Source: DASPXK01 sp035637315
Lineage (GTDB): Bacteria; Chloroflexota; UBA6077; JACCZL01
Length of the DNA stretch: 15,716 nt
Direction: 5' to 3'
NCBI GenBank assembly: GCA_035637315.1
Contig: DASPXK010000202.1
Location: 1 to 15,716, forward strand
Position numbers and translations under genes: made by a program. The notes below the pieces were generated by a model. That model was not told the DNA's origin and ran no database searches. It worked only from the letters and a program-made list of their open reading frames with translations. This document shows positions 1-5,738 of the stretch, piece after piece. Within the stretch, counting starts at the first letter, position 1, and each line of letters begins with the position of its first letter.

Positions 1-90
1 GCGCTTCCGGCGATTGCGAAGGTCTTCCCGCAGGGCACCGCGCTGGCGCAGGCGCTCGAGTCACCGAGAGTCCAGCGGGTCGGCACGTAG
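1..90 (+). CDS. C-terminal tail of an unidentified protein (partial)
   Basis: The first 29 codons from base 1 form an open frame ending in TAG at 88-90. Nearly every third position is G or C, as in the real genes of this window. The peptide reads ALPAIAKVFPQG then TALAQALESPRVQRVGT: a short alanine-rich helix-like stretch with no recognisable motif. It may be the end of a gene starting upstream of the window. The stretch is short and GC-rich DNA gives open frames by chance, so the call is tentative and no function is proposed. The 176 bases between this stop and the next gene hold nothing I can support. Confidence 0.35.
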   Translation, partial: ALPAIAKVFPQGTALAQALESPRVQRVGT

Positions 91-266
91 CGCGAATCCG
101 GGCCGCCCGCCGATGGCTCCGCGCTCAACCTGGCCCCGGAAAGGGTTCGGGTCCATGAAGCCGGATCGGGCTAGCCTGTCGCGCCGGGCGAGCTTGCCGC
201 CTAAGACTCGACGGCGACGCCGGCAATCTGTACGAAGCTCGCTTCCTGTTTCAACTAATTAGGCGA

Positions 267-761
267 TCAAGTCACAGTAAAGGTCTGAACGGCTACCCCG
301 GTCTTCTTGCCGGATGCATCCTTGGCTGTCACCTTAGCGCTCGCGCGCCCCAAAACCTCGGGCCTATCGGGAATATGCACCAGGTTGGTGCACGGACGAT
401 CAGCAGTCGCGGACTGAGGCTCGTCTACGGAGCGGTCAGCGTACGTCACTCTGAGCTCGCAGAACAGCGCGGGGAAGACGGCGGTTCCGATGACGTCGAC
501 CCACTGGCCCCTGCGGACGGTCCCGATCGGAGCGACCGTGACGGACCCGGGGCCAGTTGTGGGCCAACAGTGCTTCTCCTTGGTTCGGGCGCCAGATTCA
601 CCAGCACCGATCCGCGAGCAGTGCTTCTTGTGCGAGTGCTTCTGCGGCGTTGCCAGCACGATCGGTCTCGTCGCGATGACCTGCTGGGCGTTAGCCGGTG
701 GAGGAATTCCTATCGATGTCGTAATGAGTATGGCGGCGCCGACGATAGGGCTCCAGGCCAT
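267..761 (-). CDS. Small secreted protein with Ig-like C-terminus, unknown function
   Basis: Predicted 164-residue exported protein. I start it at ATG 759-761 because a GAGGA Shine-Dalgarno lies just upstream and the product then opens with a typical Sec signal: MAWSP, a hydrophobic core rich in V/A/I/L, and a cleavage-like ANA-QQ at residues 24-28. The open frame continues upstream to 827, but those 22 residues would precede the signal. The mature part has an H/K/C-rich segment (KHSHKKHC, then KHCWP), followed by a region rich in beta-prone residues (QWVDVIGTAVF, CELRVTYADRS, ASAKVTAKDASG, VAVQTFTVT) that reads like one Ig-like or fibronectin-like sandwich. Four cysteines suggest disulfides outside the cytoplasm. 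I do not recognise the family. It stands alone, downstream of the broken ABC/cupredoxin fragment on the same strand. A palindrome in codons for TNLVHI (376-392) is probably incidental. Confidence 0.6.
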   Translation of the reverse strand: MAWSPIVGAAILITTSIGIPPPANAQQVIATRPIVLATPQKHSHKKHCSRIGAGESGARTKEKHCWPTTGPGSVTVAPIGTVRRGQWVDVIGTAVFPALFCELRVTYADRSVDEPQSATADRPCTNLVHIPDRPEVLGRASAKVTAKDASGKKTGVAVQTFTVT

Positions 762-936
762 CTGATCCTCGCACAGGATGTGGCTGGTCTCAGCGGGCGG
801 CGCGCGTTGCCCCACCCCCTGGATCAAGTGTCGAGTGTAGGGCGCGCACCTAAACTGGAGATGAAGGCCCGGCGACGTTGCGTCCCGATCTGGCCTCCAC
901 GTCGACGCTCAGCCACGCACTCGGTCATAACGGTGC

Positions 937-1149
937 CTACGTTGCTTTGAGTTCCGTCGACATACCTTCTTGTAGTGGCCGAGAATGTTGCAGATCAGCA
1001 CGTAGTGTCCGGCCGGCATATCGAGGGTGATGCTGTTTGAGTCGCCCGGCGCGAGGGCGCCGAACTCGGATGTCGAAGCTGATGTCGCTCAGCGCTTCGT
1101 AACCTCCGAATCGTTTGGATACGTCCTGGGCGCGCAGCAGCGTGTTCAA
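937..1149 (-). pseudogene. Chimeric relic: ABC-transporter ATPase N-terminus fused to a frameshifted cupredoxin C-terminus
   Basis: The frame starts at TTG 1147-1149, seven bases after a GGAGGAG ribosome-binding site. Its first ~27 residues are the conserved start of an importer-type ABC ATPase (LLRAQDVSKRFGGYEAL then SDISFDI), of the kind seen in LivG or sugar-importer subunits. The expected Walker A never comes. From about 1070 downwards the adjacent frame instead encodes a blue-copper-protein C-terminus: SEFGALAPGDSNSITLDMPA, then GHYVLICNILGHYKK. A one-base frame change near 966-971 is needed to continue into GMSTELKAT and the TAG at 937-939. The Cu ligands Cys, His and Met of this cupredoxin pattern (C-x4-H, then GM) are all present but split between two frames. 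So two unrelated genes were joined by a deletion or recombination at about 1066-1075, and the second part is broken. Neither function can be made. Confidence 0.8.
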
Positions 1150-1200
1150 ACAGTGTCTCCTCCGGGGATGTGGTCTGGCTTCAGGCGCTCGCTAACTCCA

Positions 1201-1220
1201 CATGAACATGAAACCTGAAC
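1201..1220 (+). promoter_or_regulatory. Candidate operator: clustered TGAAC/TGAAA direct repeats
   Basis: CATGAA occurs twice back to back (1201-1206, 1207-1212), followed by CCTGAA at 1214-1219. They lie in the 141-base gap between the ABC relic (minus) and the response-regulator gene (plus), about 70-90 bases before the regulator start. OmpR-family regulators bind short direct repeats and often control their own genes, so this is a plausible autoregulatory site. The repeat spacing (6-7 bp) is shorter than the usual 10-11 bp, so this is only a candidate. Confidence 0.25.
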
Positions 1221-1255
1221 CGGAGATGAATTCGCTCGAGCACGGCGCTGACGCC

Positions 1256-1264
1256 TGGTAGACT
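1256..1264 (+). promoter_or_regulatory. Weak candidate extended -10 of the two-component operon
   Basis: TGGTAGACT has the TGn extension followed by a hexamer matching TATAAT at four of six positions, about 27 bases before the proposed GTG start at 1291. No convincing -35 hexamer is visible at the right distance, and an activator could replace it. Low confidence. Confidence 0.25.
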
Positions 1265-1290
1265 GGGCGATGCGTGCGGGAGGTGGGCTG

Positions 1291-1968
1291 GTGCGCGTCC
1301 TAGTCGTTGAAGACGAGCTGAAGCTTGGTTCGGCCCTGGAGGAGGGACTCAGCGAGGCTCAGTACACCGTCGACCTGGCCCTCGATGGCGAGGAAGGTCT
1401 CGACTTCGCGCGCGTGACCAGTTACGACGCTATCATCCTCGACGTCATGCTGCCGCGCGTAGACGGATTCGAAGTCTGCCGTCGGCTCCGCGCCGCGGGC
1501 ACGCTCACGCCGATCCTGCTCTTGACCGCCCGCGACGCCCTCGACGACAAGGTGGTTGGCCTGGACAGCGGGGCCGACGACTATCTGACTAAGCCGTTCG
1601 CGTTCGCCGAGCTGCTGGCGCGCCTGCGCGCCCTGCTGCGCCGCGACTCGTCCAAGAAGGAGGGCATCCTGCGAGTCTCGGACTTGAGCCTCGACCCCGC
1701 CGCTCAGCGTGTCCGCTGGGGAGACCGCACCGTCGAGCTCACCACGCGAGAGTACCGCATCCTCGAGACGCTCGTGCGTCGCCCCGGATGGGTCGTCGGG
1801 CGTGAGGCGATCGTCGAGAGCGTCTGGGGCTTTGACTACCCAGACTCATCGAATCTCATCGAGGTGTATATCGGGCGCCTGCGTCGCAAGCTGAGCGAGA
1901 ACGGTGCACCGCACCTGATCCAGACCGTGCGTGGATCTGGGTACCGCCTACAGGAGCCGGCACCGTGA
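1291..1968 (+). CDS. OmpR/PhoB-family two-component response regulator
   Basis: A 225-residue DNA-binding response regulator. I prefer GTG 1291 over the in-frame ATG at 1270. A GGGAGGT Shine-Dalgarno lies six bases before the GTG, and the product then begins in the classic way (MRVLVVEDE). The receiver domain (about residues 1-115) has the acidic pocket in VVEDE, the phospho-acceptor Asp51 in ILDVMLP, and Lys101 in LTKPF. The winged-helix effector domain (about 125-222) shows ELTTREYRILETL, a recognition-helix region around NLIEVYIGRLRRKL, and the final TVRGSGYRL hairpin, all typical of the OmpR class. The gene overlaps the next kinase gene by four bases (GTGA), so the pair is translationally coupled. 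The stimulus cannot be read from sequence. Adjacent cupredoxin relics hint at metal or redox stress, which is inference only. Confidence 0.93.
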   Translation: MRVLVVEDELKLGSALEEGLSEAQYTVDLALDGEEGLDFARVTSYDAIILDVMLPRVDGFEVCRRLRAAGTLTPILLLTARDALDDKVVGLDSGADDYLTKPFAFAELLARLRALLRRDSSKKEGILRVSDLSLDPAAQRVRWGDRTVELTTREYRILETLVRRPGWVVGREAIVESVWGFDYPDSSNLIEVYIGRLRRKLSENGAPHLIQTVRGSGYRLQEPAP

Positions 1969-3389
1969 TCACGGCTTACCGCCAGCTGAGGGCTCGAACC
2001 CGGCTGACTCTGTGGTACGCGCTGGTCCTAGCGGGGACGATGGTGGTGCTCGGCGGCGTTGGCCTGTGGTGGATCGCGCGCATGCTCTACGAGAGCGCCG
2101 ACGACGTCCTTCGATCCAAGGCGGTGGCGATCGAGGCTGGCGTTGAGGTCGGGCGGACGAACGTGAGCTGGCGGGAGAGCAAACCCAGCACGCTGACGGC
2201 CGGGCTAGACGCGGTCCGCATTTGGGATCGGGCCCGGCGTCCGCTCTATGTCCAGGAGGGTCCTTACGAGCTTCCGCCGGTCGATCCGGCTGTTCTCGAC
2301 GCAGTCCTCGGTGGCCAGCCTGAATACGAGACCGTTCGCGCGACCGACGGGACCACAATCCGCCTGTACACCAGGCCTCTGCGGGACTCCGGACGGATCG
2401 AGGGGGTCGTTCAGGTGGCTCGCTCCCAGACCGAGGTCGAGGAGGTCCTTGCCCAGCTCCGGCTGCTCGGCCTCGGCGGGATTCTGGTGGCTCTGGCGTT
2501 CGCCTCAGCGGGAGGATATTTTCTGGCGTGCCGGGCGCTGGCACCGGTCGATCGGATCGCCCGCACCGCCGAGCGGATCAATGCCGACGACCTGTCACAG
2601 CGGCTGGGCCTGCGGCTCCCCGATGACGAGCTCGGCCGGCTGGCGGCTGCTTTCGACAACATGATCGAGCGTCTTGAGGACGCGTTCGAGCGCCAGCGAC
2701 GATTCACGGCAGACGCGTCCCATGAGCTCCGCAGTCCGTTGGCCGTGATCCGCTCCCAGGCTGAGGTAGCACTGACTCGCGAGCGCACGCCAGCGTACTA
2801 CGCGCGAGTGTTGACCAGTATTGGTGAGGAGAGCGAACGGCTCGGCCGCCTCGCCGAGAGCCTCCTTGTTCTGGCACGCGCCGATGCTGGACACCCGCTC
2901 GAGCTGGCTCCGCTCGACCTCGACGAGGTGGTGGCGGAGGCGGGCACCCGAGTAGCACCACTGGCGCATGAGCAAGGCGTGGAGCTGGTGGTTACGGCCG
3001 GTGAAGTGGGCCCCGTCCGTGGCGACGCGACGTGGCTTACACAGCTACTGCTGAATTTGCTCGACAATGCCCTCCGCCACACTCCCCCTGGCGGTCGAGT
3101 GGCGCTCTGCTCCGAGCCCGGGCCGGGTGGCGCCATTCTCAAAGTAGCCGACACAGGTGAGGGCATCGCGTCCGAGCACATGTCCCACCTGTTCGAGCGC
3201 TTCTATCGTGTTGACCGCGCTCGCGCGCGAGCGACCGGCGGCGCCGGCCTCGGTCTGGCCATCTGCGATTGGGTGACGCGCGCGCACCGTGGCCGAATTG
3301 AGGTGGCGAGCGAGCTCGGCCAGGGCACCACCGTCAGCGTGTGGTTGCCCGCGACCACTCAAGCTAGGACGTCCCGCGCTACGGCGTGA
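1965..3389 (+). CDS. Membrane sensor histidine kinase (HAMP-HisKA-HATPase_c)
   Basis: A 474-residue partner of the preceding regulator, starting at a GTG inside that gene's stop codon. TM1 is about residues 16-40 (LTLWYALVLAG onwards) and TM2 about 167-190. Between them is a ~125-residue extracytoplasmic sensor region without cysteine pairs or obvious metal-binding clusters. HAMP follows (RALAPVDRIARTAERI to about 245). The HisKA helix FTADASHELRSPLAVIRSQ carries the phospho-acceptor His253. The ATPase domain has the N box (LLLNLLDNALRHTPPG), G1 (VADTGEGIA), the F box (LFERFYRVDRARA) and G2 (GGAGLGLAI), all intact. Length and order match the CusS/MprB-like class. The 3' end overlaps by 11 bases the convergent cupredoxin relic at 3379-3438. 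It probably phosphorylates the upstream regulator. The signal is unknown. Confidence 0.93.
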   Translation: MITAYRQLRARTRLTLWYALVLAGTMVVLGGVGLWWIARMLYESADDVLRSKAVAIEAGVEVGRTNVSWRESKPSTLTAGLDAVRIWDRARRPLYVQEGPYELPPVDPAVLDAVLGGQPEYETVRATDGTTIRLYTRPLRDSGRIEGVVQVARSQTEVEEVLAQLRLLGLGGILVALAFASAGGYFLACRALAPVDRIARTAERINADDLSQRLGLRLPDDELGRLAAAFDNMIERLEDAFERQRRFTADASHELRSPLAVIRSQAEVALTRERTPAYYARVLTSIGEESERLGRLAESLLVLARADAGHPLELAPLDLDEVVAEAGTRVAPLAHEQGVELVVTAGEVGPVRGDATWLTQLLLNLLDNALRHTPPGGRVALCSEPGPGGAILKVADTGEGIASEHMSHLFERFYRVDRARARATGGAGLGLAICDWVTRAHRGRIEVASELGQGTTVSVWLPATTQARTSRATA

Positions 3390-3438
3390 CGGTAATCGCG
3401 CCCTTCATCCAGGGGCGGAACATGCAGTGATAAGGGCG
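3379..3438 (-). pseudogene. Cupredoxin C-terminal remnant (copper-site tail)
   Basis: On the minus strand the bases after the Tat-protein stop encode RAPYHCMFRPWMKGAITVTP and then TAG (3379-3381). This closely resembles the end of plastocyanin-like cupredoxins, where the type-1 copper loop normally reads YHCxxHPWM followed by a short beta strand. Here the residue at the ligand His is Arg (CGC at 3415-3417, one transition from CAC), while Cys and Met remain. Upstream, the same frame (SGAAQYVLRAE) does not look like a cupredoxin, and there is no start codon or Shine-Dalgarno for it. It is best read as the surviving tail of a deleted or fused gene. It differs in sequence class from the cupredoxin part of the relic at 937-1149. 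Confidence 0.65.
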
Positions 3439-3475
3439 CGCTCGTTCAGCGCGTAGTACGTACTGGGCAGCGCCG

Positions 3476-4678
3476 CTACGCGCCGGTGTAGGTGTTCGGA
3501 GCGAGCACCGGCGACGGGCAGTTGACCACGAATCCGTTGGGGTGGGTCTCCGGCACGCCGTTGAAGCGCTCCAGCTCGCCCGCTCCGACCTTCTGTTCCA
3601 GATCAGCCTGCGAGCGAAGCACGACGGCCTTGGTGGGGTCTTTCCACTTGACCGCGAAGTGGTCCCAGAACGGGCTCCAGGCCGGCTCGCCAGCCTTGGC
3701 GTTGAAAATCGCCGGCTGAAATCCCATCACCCCGGGGCCCTTCAGGCCGTTCAGGAAGATGGTAATCGGCGCGACCCCCTTGGCGTCCTTCAGCTTCTGG
3801 GTCGCCGCGGAGCCGACCACGCCCATCATCGGCGCCATCGGGACCGCCGACGTGTCCGTCACGATGTAGCGGCTGCCCGGGAAGCACTGGTGGAGCTTGA
3901 AGACCACTTTTCCACCAGCCGTGTCGGGCTCCTCGACCAATGGCCCTTTTCCGAGTGGCTCGGCTAGCTCCCCATCCTTCGGCAACCCGCCGCCGGGCCA
4001 CTTGACCAGCGGGTAGTTGACGATGATGTTGGTCGGCTCGACCTTCAATTTGCCGCCTTGCTCGGCCACCTTGATGGCCTGCTCCGAAGTGACCAGCTCG
4101 GGCGCACCGGACGAGGTCACCTTGTGGACCCGGAAGGCCGGCGTGTAGTCGTCCCGGCCCGGCACGGTGGTCACCACCGGGCCCTGGCCGCTGGCGCCCT
4201 GGGCGAACATGTACAGGTTAGCGAAGCTGCCGGGCGCGGTCAGCGCGGCTGCCATCAGCGGCACGAACACGAGCCCTTGCTCCTGGGCGAAGCTGGGCTC
4301 GGAGCCGTCCGTGCGGATGAACCAGACATCCTTGTCCTCGAAATGGCCCTTGTGCAGCTTCAGCGTCACCGAGCCGAACGGTCCCTTCCAGCGGCCCTCC
4401 GGCTCGAGCTTGAAGTCCAGCACGTCTCCCACGATCTTCTGTGGCGCCTCCACTGCCGTTGGCGCAGCCGCGGCGGGCTTCGGAGCCTCGGTCGGCTTGG
4501 GGGCGGCAGGCGCCAGCGTCGGCTGAGCGGCCGGCTTCGGCGCTTCGGTCGGTTTCGGCGGGGCTGGGGCTGGACTGGCGGTCGGCTGGGCGCACGCCGC
4601 GCCTAATGCCAGACCTGCGCTAAGAGCAAACGTCAAACGGATCGCTTCCCTGCGCGTGAGCAGGTGGGGTCGATGCAT
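3476..4678 (-). CDS. Tat-exported lipoprotein-like protein of unknown function
   Basis: 400 residues, with ATG 4676-4678 preceded by GGAGGG at good spacing. The N-terminus has a twin-arginine motif (TRREAIRL), a hydrophobic run and a lipobox-like LGAAC around residue 29. The -3 position is Gly, so lipidation is likely but not certain. Residues ~31-70 are a P/A/T/K-rich linker containing two copies of PKPTEAPKPAA, a spacer type common in Chloroflexota surface proteins. The folded part (about 80-400) has conserved-looking segments VWFIRTDGSEPSFA, CFPGSRYIVTDTSAVPMAP (Cys265), FLNGLKGPGVMGFQPAIF and WDHFAVKWKD, and ends in VVNCPSPV (Cys387). I do not recognise a characterised family. It faintly recalls an uncharacterised DUF seen near plastocyanin-like proteins, unverified. 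Tat export suggests folding, perhaps with a cofactor, before secretion. It is divergent from the Crp-type regulator and followed by a cupredoxin tail. Confidence 0.8.
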   Translation of the reverse strand: MHRPHLLTRREAIRLTFALSAGLALGAACAQPTASPAPAPPKPTEAPKPAAQPTLAPAAPKPTEAPKPAAAAPTAVEAPQKIVGDVLDFKLEPEGRWKGPFGSVTLKLHKGHFEDKDVWFIRTDGSEPSFAQEQGLVFVPLMAAALTAPGSFANLYMFAQGASGQGPVVTTVPGRDDYTPAFRVHKVTSSGAPELVTSEQAIKVAEQGGKLKVEPTNIIVNYPLVKWPGGGLPKDGELAEPLGKGPLVEEPDTAGGKVVFKLHQCFPGSRYIVTDTSAVPMAPMMGVVGSAATQKLKDAKGVAPITIFLNGLKGPGVMGFQPAIFNAKAGEPAWSPFWDHFAVKWKDPTKAVVLRSQADLEQKVGAGELERFNGVPETHPNGFVVNCPSPVLAPNTYTGA

Positions 4679-4695
4679 GCGTTCCCTCCATGCCG

Positions 4696-4706
4696 TTGTT
4701 CAACAA
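4696..4706. promoter_or_regulatory. Perfect 11-bp palindrome upstream of the Tat-protein gene
   Basis: TTGTT-C-AACAA lies 18-28 bases before the ATG of the Tat-exported protein and about 157 bases before the chosen Crp start. It is AT-rich in a GC-rich region and could be an operator for a dimeric regulator, for example the divergent Crp/Fnr protein. It does not match the classical CRP (TGTGA-N6-TCACA) or FNR (TTGAT-N4-ATCAA) sites exactly. Candidate only. Confidence 0.25.
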
Positions 4707-4862
4707 ATCCACTATCGGACTCCAGCGCGAGCGCGTATGTAGTCAGGCTTACGTTTTGGGACGGCAGCATTCGGCCCTGACGACCCGTAAGATCCGCGAG
4801 CGGCTAGTATTCGTATGGACGTGTGCCAGGGTGGGGCTCGTCTCGGAGGTGAACGCGACGAC

Positions 4863-5633
4863 ATGATTGAGCGCAGCCTGGTGAGCCTACTCCGGGGCCG
4901 GCTTGGTAGCCCCCGGGCCCAACGCCGCTCGGCCGCCGCGCCAGCGACACTCGCCAACTGGGTGAGAGACTCCGCCTCGTGCCACCTCTCCGCGGTCGAG
5001 ATCTTTCGCGACCTGCAGGCAGAGGACTTGGAATGGCTGGCAACGCACACGACGATGGTGATGGCGCGGCGGGGCCAACTGGTGTACATGCCGGGTGAGA
5101 CGAGCGAGGCGCTGTTTCTGCTCAAGGCAGGGAAGGTCCAGATCTATCGGCTGTCGTCGGATGGGAAGAAGTTGGTGCTCTCGACGCTGGGGGCGCAGAC
5201 GTTTTTTGGGGACATGCCGCTGGCCGGGCAGCAGATGTACGGGGCGTACGCGGAGGCCCTGGAGGACTGCACGATCTGTGTGCTGAATCGGGGGGACCTG
5301 GAGTGGCTGATCGAGAAACGGCCGCAGGTAGCGATTCGGCTGCTGGAGGTGATCGGGCGGCGGCTGATGGAAGCGGAGTCGGTGATCGAGGACTTTGCGT
5401 TCAAGAGCGTGTCGGCGCGGTTGGCGACGGTGCTGTTGAAGCTCGCGGCGGCGAGCGCTGGCGAGGAGCTGAGCGGGCAGACGCACCAGGATCTGGCAGA
5501 GATGGTGGGGACGTATCGGGAGACGGCAACGCAGACGCTGGACGAGTTTCAGCGGCGGGGGCTGGTGGAGCTGGGTCGGAAGCACATTCGGATACTGGAC
5601 CGCCGCGGCCTGCAGACCGTCGCAGAAGGCTGA
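4863..5633 (+). CDS. Crp/Fnr-family transcriptional regulator
   Basis: 256 residues from ATG 4863. GGAGG sits 13 bases before it, a long spacing. An in-frame ATG at 4815 would add 16 uninformative residues and has no Shine-Dalgarno. A cyclic-nucleotide-binding-type beta barrel covers about residues 45-160 (FRDLQAEDLEWLA, YMPGETSEALFLLKAGKVQI, TFFGDMPLAGQQ). It is followed by the long dimer helix (RPQVAIRLLEVIGRRLMEAE) and a Crp-type winged helix with THQDLAEMVGTYRETATQTL as helix-turn-helix, then RKHIRILDRRGL. The phosphate-binding Arg-Ser of true cAMP receptors is absent from the loop after FFGD (it reads MPLAGQQMYGAY), and there is no N-terminal FNR cysteine cluster. The effector is therefore unknown. 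From about 5050 onward codon choice shifts to G-ending codons (GGG, CGG, CTG, GTG), unlike the first part and the neighbours. Divergent from the Tat-exported gene, its possible target. Confidence 0.88.
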   Translation: MIERSLVSLLRGRLGSPRAQRRSAAAPATLANWVRDSASCHLSAVEIFRDLQAEDLEWLATHTTMVMARRGQLVYMPGETSEALFLLKAGKVQIYRLSSDGKKLVLSTLGAQTFFGDMPLAGQQMYGAYAEALEDCTICVLNRGDLEWLIEKRPQVAIRLLEVIGRRLMEAESVIEDFAFKSVSARLATVLLKLAAASAGEELSGQTHQDLAEMVGTYRETATQTLDEFQRRGLVELGRKHIRILDRRGLQTVAEG

Positions 5634-5738
5634 CCGAGCCAGTTAACTCGCAGCTTGTGCCCCACGAGTCGGCGCTGGTACGATTCGAGCGCGAGGCCCG
5701 GTGGGATCCATCGGGCCGAGCCGTACGGAGTTTCCGTA

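Noticed and set aside
14..262. Open frame of 82 codons at the left edge
   Set aside because: Composition is extremely Arg/Ser-rich with no domain, and it overlaps a better-supported frame at 1-90. It looks like chance open reading in GC-rich DNA.
376..392. Palindrome TGCACCA-GGT-TGGTGCA
   Set aside because: It lies inside the secreted-protein coding region (codons for TNLVHI) and has no second copy or regulatory position.
828..936. Promoter for the secreted-protein gene (TACACT on the minus strand)
   Set aside because: No -35 at a usable distance and only a partial -10 match. Not distinguishable from chance.
375..950. Plus-strand open frames (191 and 91 codons) opposite the secreted protein
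   Set aside because: No signal, domain or ribosome-binding site. The minus-strand gene has a Shine-Dalgarno and signal peptide and explains the region.
3218..3235. GC palindrome GCTCGCGCGCGAGC in the kinase gene
   Set aside because: Explained by alternating Arg/Ala codons in the ATPase domain. No repeat elsewhere in the window.
4058..4606. 182-codon plus-strand frame opposite the Tat-exported protein
   Set aside because: It is the antisense of an A/P/K-rich linker and domain. The Gly/Arg/Leu-rich product has no motif.
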